Below are positions 38,253-50,810 of a stretch of DNA of 64,000 bases, piece after piece. The stretch covers positions 15,442,801 to 15,506,800 of the forward strand of contig OZ021722.1 of the NCBI GenBank assembly GCA_963978545.1. The letters run 5' to 3'. Position 1 is the stretch's first letter. Every line of letters starts with the position of its first letter. The translations under genes and the position numbers were made by a program. The stretch comes from Linyphia triangularis. Taxonomy: Eukaryota; Arthropoda; Arachnida; Araneae; Linyphiidae. Below the pieces are notes generated by a model, which did no database searches, was not told the origin of the DNA, and worked only from the letters and a program-made list of their open reading frames with translations.

Positions 38253-39987
38253 GCAATTTTATCGAAAATACAATTCTACATTGAAATTACATGGCGGACT
38301 ATTCAATGAATAATTGTTCAAAAAGTAAAATTTTCAAAATTTGTTCCGTTTGGTGATATTGAAGCTTATATATAGGAGAATCTCCAATTCCAATTTTATA
38401 ACACTCACTAAATAAGAAGTGGGTCTATAGTTGGTTCAAAATGTGCAATTTTCTCAAAAATAAGATTTCGCCATTGGAAACACATGACGGACTGTTCAAT
38501 GAATTATTGTTCAAAAAGTAAAATTTTCAAAATTTTTTCCGGTTTGTGATATTAAAGCTTATATATAGGAGAATCTCCAATTCCAATTTTATAACACTCA
38601 CTAAATAAAAAGTGGGTCTATAGTTGGTTCAAAATGTGCAAATTTCTCAAAAATAAAATTTCCCCATTGAAAACACATGGCGGACTGTTCAATGAATTAT
38701 TGTTCAAAAAGTAAAATTTTCAAAATTTTTTCCGGTTTGTGATATCGAAGCTCATATATAGGAGAATCTCGAATTTGAATTTTATAACACTCACTAAATA
38801 AGAAGTGGGTCTAAAGTTGTTCCAAAAAGTGCGATTTTCTCAAAAATAAGATTTCGCCATTGAAAACACATGACGGACTATTCAATGAATAATTTTTCAA
38901 AAAGTAAAATTTTCAAAATTTGTTCCGGTGTGTGATATTGAAGCTTATATATAGGAGAATCTCCAATTCCAATTTTATAACACTCACTAAATAAGAAGCG
39001 GGTCTATAGTTGGTTCAAAATGTGCAATTTTCTCAAAAATAAAATTTCACAATTGAAAACACATGGCGGACTGTTCAATGAATTATTGTTCAAAAAGTAA
39101 AATTTTCAAAATTTGTTCCGGTTTGTGATATTGAAGCTTATATATAGGAGAATCTCCAATTCCAATTTTATAACACTCACTAAATAAGAAGTGGGTCTAT
39201 AGTTGGTTCAAAATGTGCAAATTTCTCAAAAATAAGATTTCGCCATTGGAAACACATGACGGACTATTCAATGAATAATTTTTCAAAAAGTAAAATATTC
39301 AAAATTTGTTCCGGTGTGTGATATTGAAGCTTATATATAGGAGAATCTCCAATTTCAATTTTATAACACTCACTAAATAAGAAGTGGGTCTAAAGTTGTT
39401 CCAAAAAGTGCAATTTTCTAAAAAATAGAATTTCCCTATTGAAAACACATGGCGGACTGTTCAATGAATTATTGTTCAAAAAGTAAAATTTTCAAAAATT
39501 TTTCCGGTTTGTGAAATTGAAGCTCATATATAGGAGAATCTCGAATTTGAATTTTATAACACTCACTAAATAAGATGTGGGTCTATAGTTGGTTCAAAAT
39601 GTGCAATTTTCTCAAAAATAAGATTTCGCCATTGGAAACACATGACGGACTATTCAATGAATAATTTTTCAAAAAGTAAAATTTTCAAAATTTGTTCCGG
39701 TGTGTGATATTGAAGCTTATAAAAAGGAGAATCTCCAATTTCAATTTTATAACACTCACTAAATAAGAAGTGGGTCTAAAGTTATTCCAAAAAGTGCAAT
39801 TTTCTAAAAAATAAAATTTCCCCATTGAAAACACATGGCGGACTGTTCAATGAATTATTGTTCAAAAAGTAAAATTTTCAAAAAATTTTCCGGTTTGTGA
39901 TATTGAAGCTCATATATAGGAGAATCTCCTATTCGAATTTTATAACACTAACTAAATAAGAAGTGGGTCTAAAGTTGGTCCTAAAAA
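38253..39987 (-). repeat. Block X, copy 6
   Basis: 1735 bp. Shares the GCTTATAAAAAGGAG variant (near 39715) with the X copy at the strand switch. Confidence 0.9.
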
Positions 39988-40685
39988 TTGAACTTTCAAA
40001 ATTTTCGTTTAAAATTTTTCCCATGTTAACAGTATGGAAAATTTCACACTTCTAAATTTTCAAAATTTTACAATCATTTTGCAACTAGGGTAACAGAAAT
40101 TGTCATCCGAATCGATTTCCACATTCAAGTGGTAATTAAAATGAAATTTTACTTCTCAAAATTCGGTTATTGCCAAAAAATCTTTATATCCCTTTGAATA
40201 TACATTAAACTTACCAATCCTTAGGCAATTTTCCAATTCTCAATTTTCGAATTTTAACCTTAATTGGTAGCCTAGGATAATAAAAGTCATCTTTCGATTT
40301 CTTTCTGATAATCAATTTGCTCATGAAATATTATTTTAGTACACAATATCGAAGCAATGCTACGTAAAATAAAGCCTCAAAACAGTTTCTGAGCGCTTTC
40401 GTTTCAAAATTTCAACTTCTCGTATAGCTATGCAAAAATAGTTTTTTTTGCCAAAATTTTGAAATTTGTTTGATTTTTAATGTGTTTTTGAATAAAAAAA
40501 CACAATTTGGAACCATTTGTTAAAAATGAAATTTTCCATTCAAATACACTCAAAACTGAAATATTTCAAGATTTTCGAAAAATTGAATTTTTTATTTTTA
40601 GAATACTTTTTTTTAATTAAAATTTGGTACAAGAATAACTATAAAACATATATCCAACTGCAATTCGCAATTTGAAAGCATTTGA
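39988..40685 (-). repeat. Long-unit insert R10, subtype C
   Basis: 698 bp. Carries CTCGTATAGCTATGC and GATAATCAATTTG like R1, exactly 24895 bp away. Confidence 0.92.
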
Positions 40686-42420
40686 GCAATTTTCTCGAAA
40701 ATACAATTCTACATTGAAATTACATGGCGGACTATTCAATGAATAATTGTTCAAAAATTAAAATTTTCAAAATTTGTTCCGTTTGGTGATATTGAAGCTT
40801 ATATATAGGAGAATCTCCAATTCCAATTTTATAACACTCACTAAATAAGAAGCGGGTCTATAGTTGGTTCAAAATGTGCAATTTTCTCAAAAATAAAATT
40901 TCACAATTGAAAACACATGGCGGACTGTTCAATGAATTATTGTTCAAAAAGTAAAATTTTCAAAATTTGTTCCGATGTGTGATATTGAAGCTTATATATA
41001 GGAGAATCTCCAATTCCAATTTTATAACACTCACTAAATAAGAAGTGGGTCTATATTTGGTTCAAAATGTGCAAATTTCTCAAAAATAAAATTTCCCCAT
41101 TGAAAACATATGGCGGACTGTTCAATGAATTATTGTTCAAAAAGTAAAATTTTAAAAAAATTTTCCGGTTTGTGATATTGAAGTTTATAAATAGGAGAAT
41201 CTTGAATTTGAATTTTACAACCCTCACTAAATAAGAAGTGGGTCTAAAGTTGTTCCAAAAAGTGCAATTTTCTAAAAAATAAAATTTCCCCATTGAAAAC
41301 ACATGGCGGACTGTTCAATGAATTATTGTTCAAAAAGTAAAATTTTCAAAATTTTTTCCGGTTTGTGATATCGAAGCTTATATATAGGAGAATCTCCAAT
41401 TCCAATTTTATAACACTCACTGAAAAAGAAGCGGGTCTATAGTTGGTTCAAAATGTGCAATTTTCTCAAAAATAAAATTTCACAATTGAAAACACATGGC
41501 GGACTGTTCAATGAATTATTGTTCAAAAAGTAAAATTTTCAAAATTTTTTCCGGTTTGTGATATTGAAGCTTATATATAGGAGAATCTCCAATTCCAATT
41601 TTATAACACTCACTAAATAAGATGTGGGTCTATAGTTGGTTCAAAATGTGCAAATTTCTCAAAAATAAAATTTCCCCATTGAAAACACATGGCGGACTGT
41701 TCAATGAATTATTGTTCAAAAAGTAAAATTTTCAAAATTTTTTCCGGTTTGTGATATCGAAGCTCATATATAGGAGAATCTCGAATTTGAATTTTATAAC
41801 ACTCACTAAATAAGAAGTGGGTCTAAAGTTGTTCCAAAAAGTGCAATTTTCTCAAAAATAAGATTTCGCCATTTTAAACACATGACGGACTATTCAATGA
41901 ATAATTGTTCAAAAATTAAAATTTTCAAAATTTTTTCCCGTTTGTGATATTGTAACTTATATATAGGAGAATATCCAATTTCAATTTTATAACACTCACT
42001 AAATAAGAAGCGGGTCTATAGTTGGTTCAAAATGTGCAATTTTCTCAAAAATAAAATTTCACAATTGAAAACAAATGCCGGACTGTTCAATGAATTATTG
42101 TTCAAAAAGTAAAATTTTCAAAATTTGTTCCGGTGTGTGATATTGAAGCTTATATATAGGAGAATCTCCAATTCCAATTTTATAACACTCACTAAATAAG
42201 AAGTGGGTCTATAGTTGGTCCAAAATGTGCAAATTTCTCAAAAATAAAATTTCCCCATTGAAAACACATGGCGGACTGTTCAATGAATTATTTTTCAAAA
42301 AGTAAAATTTTCAAAATTTTTTCCGGTTTGTGATATTGAAGCTCATATATAGGAGAATCTCATATTCGAATTTTATAACACTCACTAAATAAGAAGTGGG
42401 TCTAAAGTTGGTCCTAAAAA
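40686..42420 (-). repeat. Block Z, copy 2
   Basis: 1735 bp. Includes the GAAGTTTATAAATAGG monomer near 41180, as in copy 1. The 83-codon minus-strand frame at 41051-41302 is a chance frame. Confidence 0.9.
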
Positions 42421-43119
42421 TTGAACTTTCAAAATTTTCGTTTAAAATTTTTCCCATGTTAACAGTATGGAAAATTTCACACTTCTAAATTTTCAAAATT
42501 TTACAATCATTTTGCAACTAGGGTAACAGAAATTGTCATCCGAATCGATTTCCACATTCAAGTGGTTATTAAAATGAAATTTTACTTCTCAAAATTCGGT
42601 TATTGCCAAAAAAATCTTTATATCCCTTTGAATATACATTAAACTTGCCAATCCTTAGGCAATTTTCCAATTCTCAATTTTCGAATTTTAACCTTAATTT
42701 GTAGCCTAGGTTAATAAAAGTCATCTTTCGATTTCTTTCTGATCATCAATTTGCTCATGAAATATTATTTTAGTACACAATATCGAAGCAATGCTACGTA
42801 AAATAAAGCCTCAAAACAGTTTCTGAGCGCTTTCGTTTCAAAATTTCAACTTCTCATAGAGCTATTCAAAAATAGTTTTTTTTGCCAAAATTTTGAAATT
42901 TGTTTGATTTTTAATGTGTTTTTGAATAAAAAAACACAATTTGGAACCATTTGTTAAAAATGAAATTTTCCATTCAAATACACTCAAAACTGAAATATTT
43001 CAAGATTTTCGAAAAATTGAATTTTTTATTTTTAGAATACTTTTTTTTAATTAAAATTTGTTACAAGAATAACTATAAAACATATATCCAACTGCAATTC
43101 GCAATTTGAAAGCATTTGA
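42421..43119 (-). repeat. Long-unit insert R11, subtype D
   Basis: About 699 bp. Same D marks as R2, 24895 bp away. Confidence 0.92.
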
Positions 43120-44854
43120 GCAATTTTCTCGAAAATACAATTCTACATTGAAATTACATGGCGGACTATTCAATGAATAATTGTTCAAAAAGTAAAATTT
43201 TCAAAATTTGTTCCGTTTGGTGATATTGAAGCTTATATATAGGAGAATCTCCAATTCCAATTTTATAACACTCACTAAATAAGAAGTGGGTCTATAGTTG
43301 GTTCAAAATGTGCAATTTTCTAAAAAATAAGATTTCGCCATTGGAAACACATGACGGACTGTTCAATGAATTATTGTTCAAAAAGTAAAATTTTCAAAAT
43401 TTTTTCCGGTTTGTGATATTAAAGCTTATATATAGGAGAATCTCCAATTCCAATTTTATAACACTCACTAAATAAAAAGTGGGTCTATAGTTGGTTCAAA
43501 ATGTGCAAATTTCTCAAAAATAAAATTTCCCCATTGAAAACACATGGCGGACTGTTCAATGAATTATTGTTCAAAAAGTAAAATTTTCAAAATTTTTTCC
43601 GGTTTGTGATATCGAAGCTCATATATAGGAGAATCTCGAATTTGAATTTTATAACACTCACTAAATAAGAAGTGGGTCTAAAGTTGTTCCAAAAAGTGCG
43701 ATTTTCTCAAAAATAAGATTTCGCCATTGAAAACACATGACGGACTATTCAATGAATAATTTTTCAAAAAGTAAAATTTTCAAAATTTGTTCCGGTGTGT
43801 GATATTGAAGCTTATATATAGGAGAATCTCCAATTCCAATTTTATAACACTCACTAAATAAGAAGCGGGTCTATAGTTGGTTCAAAATGTGCAATTTTCT
43901 CAAAAATAAAATTTCACAATTGAAAACACATGGCGGACTGTTCAATGAATTATTGTTCAAAAAGTAAAATTTTCAAAATTTGTTCCGGTTTGTGATATTG
44001 AAGCTTATATATAGGAGAATCTCCAATTCCAATTTTATAACACTCACTAAATAAGAAGTGGGTCTATAGTTGGTTCAAAATGTGCAAATTTCTCAAAAAT
44101 AAGATTTCGCCATTGGAAACACATGACGGACTATTCAATGAATAATTTTTCAAAAAGTAAAATATTCAAAATTTGTTCCGGTGTGTGATATTGAAGCTTA
44201 TATATAGGAGAATCTCCAATTTCAATTTTATAACACTCACTAAATAAGAAGTGGGTCTAAAGTTGTTCCAAAAAGTGCAATTTTCTAAAAAATAGAATTT
44301 CCCTATTGAAAACACATGGCGGACTGTTCAATGAATTATTGTTCAAAAAGTAAAATTTTCAAAAATTTTTCCGGTTTGTGAAATTGAAGCTCATATATAG
44401 GAGAATCTCGAATTTGAATTTTATAACACTCACTAAATAAGATGTGGGTCTATAGTTGGTTCAAAATGTGCAATTTTCTCAAAAATAAGATTTCGCCATT
44501 GGAAACACATGACGGACTATTCAATGAATAATTTTTCAAAAAGTAAAATTTTCAAAATTTGTTCCGGTGTGTGATATTGAAGCTTATATATAGGAGAATC
44601 TCCAATTTCAATTTTATAACACTCACTAAATAAGAAGTGGGTCTAAAGTTGTTCCAAAAAGTGCAATTTTCTAAAAAATAAAATTTCCCCATTGAAAACA
44701 CATGGCGGACTGTTCAATGAATTATTGTTCAAAAAGTAAAATTTTCAAAAAATTTTCCGGTTTGTGATATTGAAGCTCATATATAGGAGAATCTCCTATT
44801 CGAATTTTATAACACTAACTAAATAAGAAGTGGGTCTAAAGTTGGTCCTAAAAA
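43120..44854 (-). repeat. Block X, copy 7
   Basis: 1735 bp. Shares TTTTCTAAAAAATAAG near 43320 with X copy 2 (near 18425). Confidence 0.9.
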
Positions 44855-45555
44855 TTGAACTTTCAAAATTTTCGTTTAAAATTTTTCCCATGTTAACAGT
44901 ATGGAAAATTTCACACTTCTAAAATTTTACAATCATTTTGCAACTAGGGTAACAGAAATTGTCATCCGAATCGATTTCCACATTCAAGTGGTAATTAAAA
45001 TGAAATATTACTTCTCAAAATTCGGTATTGCCAAAAAATCTTTATATCCCTTTGAATATACATTAAACTTACCAATCCTTAGGCAATTTTCCAATTCTCA
45101 ATTTTCGAATTTTAACCTTAATTGGTAGCCTGGGATAATAAAAGTCATCTTTCGATTTCTTTCTGATCATCAATTTGCTCATGAAATATTATTTTAGTAC
45201 ACAATATCGAAGCAATGCTACGTAAAATAAAGCCTCAAAACAGTTTCAGAGCGCTTTCGTTTCAAAATTTCAACTTCTCATAGAGCTATTCAAAAATAGT
45301 TTTTTTTGCCAAAATTTTGAAATTTGTTTGATTTTTAATGTGTTTTTGAATAAAAAAACACAATTTGGAACCATTTGTTAAAAATGAAATTTTCCATTCA
45401 AATACACTCAAAACTGAAATATTTCAAGATTTTCGAATTTTTGAATTTTGAATTGAATTTTTTATGTTTAGAATACTTTTTTTTAATTAAAATTTGGTAC
45501 AAGAATAACTATAAAACATATATTCAACTGCAATTCGCAATTTGAAAGCATTTGA
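44855..45555 (-). repeat. Long-unit insert R12, subtype A
   Basis: 701 bp with subtype A indels. Chance frame at 44901-45128. Confidence 0.92.
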
Positions 45556-47676
45556 GCAATTTTCTCGAAAATACAATTCCTTATTGAAATCACATGGCGG
45601 ACTATTCAATGAATAATTGTTCAAAAATTAAAATTTTCAAAATTTTTTCCCGTTTGTGATATTGAAACTTATATATAGGAGAATATCCAATTTCAATTTT
45701 ATAACACTCACTAAATAAGAACCGGGTCTATAGTTGGTTCAAAATGTGCAATTTTCTCAAAAATAAAATTTCACAATTGAAAACAAATGCCGGACTGTTC
45801 AATGAATTATTGTTCAAAAAGTAAAATTTTCAAAATTTGTTCCGGTGTGTGATATTGAAGCTTATATATAGGAGAATCTCCAATTCCAATTTTATAACAC
45901 TCACTAAATAAGAAGTGGGTCTATAGTTGGTTCAAAATGTGCAAATTTCTCAAAAATAAAATTTCCCCATTGAAAACACATGGCGGACTGTTCAATGAAT
46001 TATTGTTAAAAAAGTAAAATTTTCAAAATTTTTTCCGGTTTGTGATATCGAAGCTCATATATAGGAGAATCTCGAATTTGAATTTTATAACACTCACTAA
46101 ATAAGAAGTGAGTCTAAAGTTGTTCCAAAAAGTGCAATTTTCTAAAAAATAAAATTTCCCCATTGAAAACACATGGCGGACTGTTCAATGAATTATTGTT
46201 CAAAAAATAAAATTTTCAAAATTTGTTCCGTTTGGTGATATTGAAGCTTATATATAGGAGAATCTCCAATTCCAATTTTATAACACTCACTAAATAAGAA
46301 GTGGGTCTATAGTTGGTTCAAAATGTGCAATTTTCTCAAAAATAAGATTTCGCCATTGGAAACACATGACGGACTGTTCAATGAATTATTGTTCAAAAAG
46401 TAAAATTTTCAAAATTTTTTCCGGTTTGTGATATTAAAGCTTATATATAGGAGAATCTCCAATTCCAATTTTATAACACTCACTAAATAAAAAGTGGGTC
46501 TATAGTTGGTTCAAAATGTGCAAATTTCTCAAAAATAAAATTTCCCCATTGAAAACACATGGCGGACTGTTCAATGAATTATTGTTCAAAAAGTAAAATT
46601 TTCAAAATTTTTTCCGGTTTGTGATATCGAAGCTCATATATAGGAGAATCTCGAATTTGAATTTTATAACACTCACTAAATAAGAAGTGGGTCTAAAGTT
46701 GTTCCAAAAAGTGCGATTTTCTCAAAAATAAGATTTCGCCATTGAAAACACATGACGGACTATTCAATGAATAATTTTTCAAAAAGTAAAATTTTCAAAA
46801 TTTGTTCCGGTGTGTGATATTGAAGCTTATATATAGGAGAATCTCCAATTCCAATTTTATAACACTCACTAAATAAGAAGCGGGTCTATAGTTGGTTCAA
46901 AATGTGCAATTTTCTCAAAAATAAAATTTCACAATTGAAAACACATGGCGGACTGTTCAATGAATTATTGTTCAAAAAGTAAAATTTTCAAAATTTGTTC
47001 TGGTGTGTGATATTGAAGCTTATATATAGGAGAATCTCCAATTTCAATTTTATAACACTCACTAAATAAGAAGTGGGTCTAAAGTTGTTCCAAAAAGTGC
47101 AATTTTCTAAAAAATAGAATTTCCCTATTGAAAACACATGGCGGACTGTTCAATGAATTATTGTTCAAAAAGTAAAATTTTCAAAAATTTTTCCGGTTTG
47201 TGAAATTGAAGCTCATATATAGGAGAATCTCAAATTTGAATTTTATAACACTCACTAAATAAGATGTGGGTCTATAGTTGGTTCAAAATGTGCAATTTTC
47301 TCAAAAATAAGATTTCGCCATTGGAAACACATGACGGACTATTCAATGAATAATTTTTCAAAAAGTAAAATTTTCAAAATTTGTTCCGGTGTGTGATATT
47401 GTAGCTTATATATAGGAGAATCTCCAATTTCAATTTTATAACACTCACTAAATAAGAAGTGGGTCTAAAGTTATTCCAAAAAGTGCAATTTTCTAAAAAA
47501 TAAAATTTCCCCATTGAAAACACATGGCGGACTGTTCAATGAATTATTGTTCAAAAAGTAAAATTTTCAAAAAATTTTCCGGTTTGTGATATTGAAGCTC
47601 ATATATAGGAGAATCTCCTATTCGAATTTTATAACACTAACTAAATAAGAAGTGGGTCTAAAGTTGGTCCTAAAAA
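45556..47676 (-). repeat. Hybrid block Y/X with a one-monomer deletion
   Basis: 2121 bp. Begins as Y (ACCGGG, alpha, GAGTC beta) and changes at 46209-46224 into the start of X (GTTCCGTTTGGTG). The X part then lacks its fifth monomer, with the join at about 46981-47000 (TTGTTCTGGTGTG). No subtype B insert follows. The next insert is C/B. Confidence 0.88.
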
Positions 47677-48374
47677 TTGAACTTTCAAAATTTTCGTTTA
47701 AAATTTTTCCCATGTTAACAGTATGGAAAATTTCACACTTCTAAATTTTCAAAATTTTACAATCATTTTGCAACTAGGGTAACAGAAATTGTCATCCGAA
47801 TCGATTTCCACATTCAAGTGGTAATTAAAATGAAATTTTACTTCTCAAAATTCGGTTATTGCCAAAAAATCTTTATATCCCTTTGAATATACATTAAACT
47901 TACCAATCCTTAGGCAATTTTCCAATTCTCAATTTTCGAATTTTAACCTTAATTGGTAGCCTAGGATAATAAAAGTCATCTTTCGATTTCTTTCTGATCA
48001 TCAATTTGCTCATGAAATATTATTTTAGTACACAATATCGAAGCAATGCTACGTAAAATAAAGCCTCAAAACAGTTTCTGAGCGCTTTCGTTTCAAAATT
48101 TCAACTTCTCGTAGAGCTATGCAAAAATAGTTTTTTTTGCCAAAATTTTGAAATTTGTTTGATTTTTAATGTGTTTTTGAATAAAAAAACACAATTTGGA
48201 ACCATTTGTTAAAAATGAAATTTTCCATTCAAATACACTCAAAACTGAAATATTTCAAGATTTTCGAAAAATTGAATTTTTTATTTTTAGAATACTTTTT
48301 TTTAATTAAAATTTGTTACAAGAATAACTATAAAACATATATCCAACTGCAATTCGCAATTTGAAAGCATTTGA
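47677..48374 (-). repeat. Long-unit insert R13, chimera of C and B
   Basis: 698 bp with the same C-to-B switch as R7, 14798 bp away. It is more likely a copy of R7 (or the reverse) than an independent exchange. Confidence 0.87.
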
Positions 48375-50109
48375 GCAATTTTATCGAAAATACAATTCTA
48401 CATTGAAATTACATGGCGGACTATTCAATGAATAATTGTTCAAAAAGTAAAATTTTCAAAATTTGTTCCGTTTGGTGATATTGAAGCTTATATATAGGAG
48501 AATCTCCAATTCCAATTTTATAACACTCACTAAATAAGAAGTGGGTCTATAGTTGGTTCAAAATGTGCAATTTTCTCAAAAATAAGATTTCGCCATTGGA
48601 AACACATGACGGACTGTTCAATGAATTATTGTTCAAAAAGTAAAATTTTCAAAATTTTTTCCGGTTTGTGATATTAAAGCTTATATATAGGAGAATCTCC
48701 AATTCCAATTTTATAACACTCACTAAATAAAAAGTGGGTCTATAGTTGGTTCAAAATGTGCAAATTTCTCAAAAATAAAATTTCCCCATTGAAAACACAT
48801 GGCGGACTGTTCAATGAATTATTGTTCAAAAAGTAAAATTTTCAAAATTTTTTCCGGTTTGTGATATCGAAGCTCATATATAGGAGAATCTCGAATTTGA
48901 ATTTTATAACACTCACTAAATAAGAAGTGGGTCTAAAGTTGTTCCAAAAAGTGCGATTTTCTCAAAAATAAGATTTCGCCATTGAAAACACATGACGGAC
49001 TATTCAATGAATAATTTTTTAAAAAGTAAAATTTTCAAAATTTGTTCCGGTGTGTGATATTGAAGCTTATATATAGGAGAATCTCCAATTCCAATTTTAT
49101 AACACTCACTAAATAAGAAGCGGGTCTATAGTTGGTTCAAAATGTGCAATTTTCTCAAAAATAAAATTTCACAATTGAAAACACATGGCGGACTGTTCAA
49201 TGAATTATTGTTCAAAAAGTAAAATTTTCAAAATTTGTTCCGGTTTGTGATATTGAAGCTTATATATAGGAGAATCTCCAATTCCAATTTTATAACACTC
49301 ACTAAATAAGAAGTGGGTCTATAGTTGGTTCAAAATGTGCAAATTTCTCAAAAATAAGATTTCGCCATTGGAAACACATGACGGACTATTCAATGAATAA
49401 TTTTTCAAAAAGTAAAATATTCAAAATTTGTTCCGGTGTGTGATATTGAAGCTTATATATAGGAGAATCTCCAATTTCAATTTTATAACACTCACTAAAT
49501 AAGAAGTGGGTCTAAAGTTGTTCCAAAAAGTGCAATTTTCTAAAAAATAGAATTTCCCTATTGAAAACACATGGTGGACTGTTCAATGAATTATTGTTCA
49601 AAAAGTAAAATTTTCAAAAATTTTTCCGGTTTGTGAAATTGAAGCTCATATATAGGAGAATCTCGAATTTGAATTTTATAACACTCACTAAATAAGATGT
49701 GGGTCTATAGTTGGTTCAAAATGTGCAATTTTCTCAAAAATAAGATTTCGCCATTGGAAACACATGACGGACTATTCAATGAATAATTTTTCAAAAAGTA
49801 AAATTTTCAAAATTTGTTCCGGTGTGTGATATTGAAGCTTATATATAGGAGAATCTCCAATTTCAATTTTATAACACTCACTAAATAAGAAGTGGGTCTA
49901 AAGTTGTTCCAAAAAGTGCAATTTTCTAAAAAATAAAATGTCCCCATTGAAAACACATGGCGGACTGTTCAATGAATTATTGTTCAAAAAGTAAAATTTT
50001 CAAAAAATTTTCCGGTTTGTGATATTGAAGCTCATATATAGGAGAATCTCCTATTCGAATTTTATAACACTAACTAAATAAGAAGTGGGTCTAAAGTTGG
50101 TCCTAAAAA
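48375..50109 (-). repeat. Block X, copy 8
   Basis: 1735 bp. Shares AAAATGTCCCC near 49938 with X copy 5. Private change ACATGGTGGAC near 49570. Confidence 0.9.
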
Positions 50110-50810
50110 TTGAACTTTCAAAATTTTCGTTTAAAATTTTTCCCATGTTAACAGTATGGAAAATTTCACACTTCTAAAATTTTACAATCATTTTGCAACT
50201 AGGGTAACAGAAATTGTCATCCGAATCGATTTCCACATTCAAGTGGTAATTAAAATGAAATATTACTTCTCAAAATTCGGTATTGCCAAAAAATCTTTAT
50301 ATCCCTTTGAATATACATTAAACTTACCAATCCTTAGGCAATTTTCCAATTCTCAATTTTCGAATTTTAACCTTAATTGGTAGCCTGGGATAATAAAAGT
50401 CACCTTTCGATTTCTTTCTGATCATCAATTTGCTCATGAAATATTATTTTAGTACACAATATCGAAGCAATGCTACGTAAAATAAAGCCTCAAAACAGTT
50501 TCAGAGCGCTTTCGTTTCAAAATTTCAACTTCTCATAGAGCTATTCAAAAATAGTTTTTTTTGCCAAAATTTGTAAATTTGTTTGATTTTTAATGTGTTT
50601 TTGAATAAAAAAACACAATTTGGAACCATTTGTTAAAAATGAAATTTTCCATTCAAATACACTCAAAACTGAAATATTTCAAGATTTTCGAATTTTTGAA
50701 TTTTGAATTGAATTTTTTATGTTTAGAATACTTTTTTTTAATTAAAATTTGGTACAAGAATAACTATAAAACATATATTCAACTGCAATTCGCAATTTGA
50801 AAGCATTTGA
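50110..50810 (-). repeat. Long-unit insert R14, subtype A
   Basis: 701 bp with subtype A indels and the two rare changes of R8 (GTCACCTTTCG, AAAATTTGTAAATTTG). Chance frame at 50156-50383. Confidence 0.92.
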
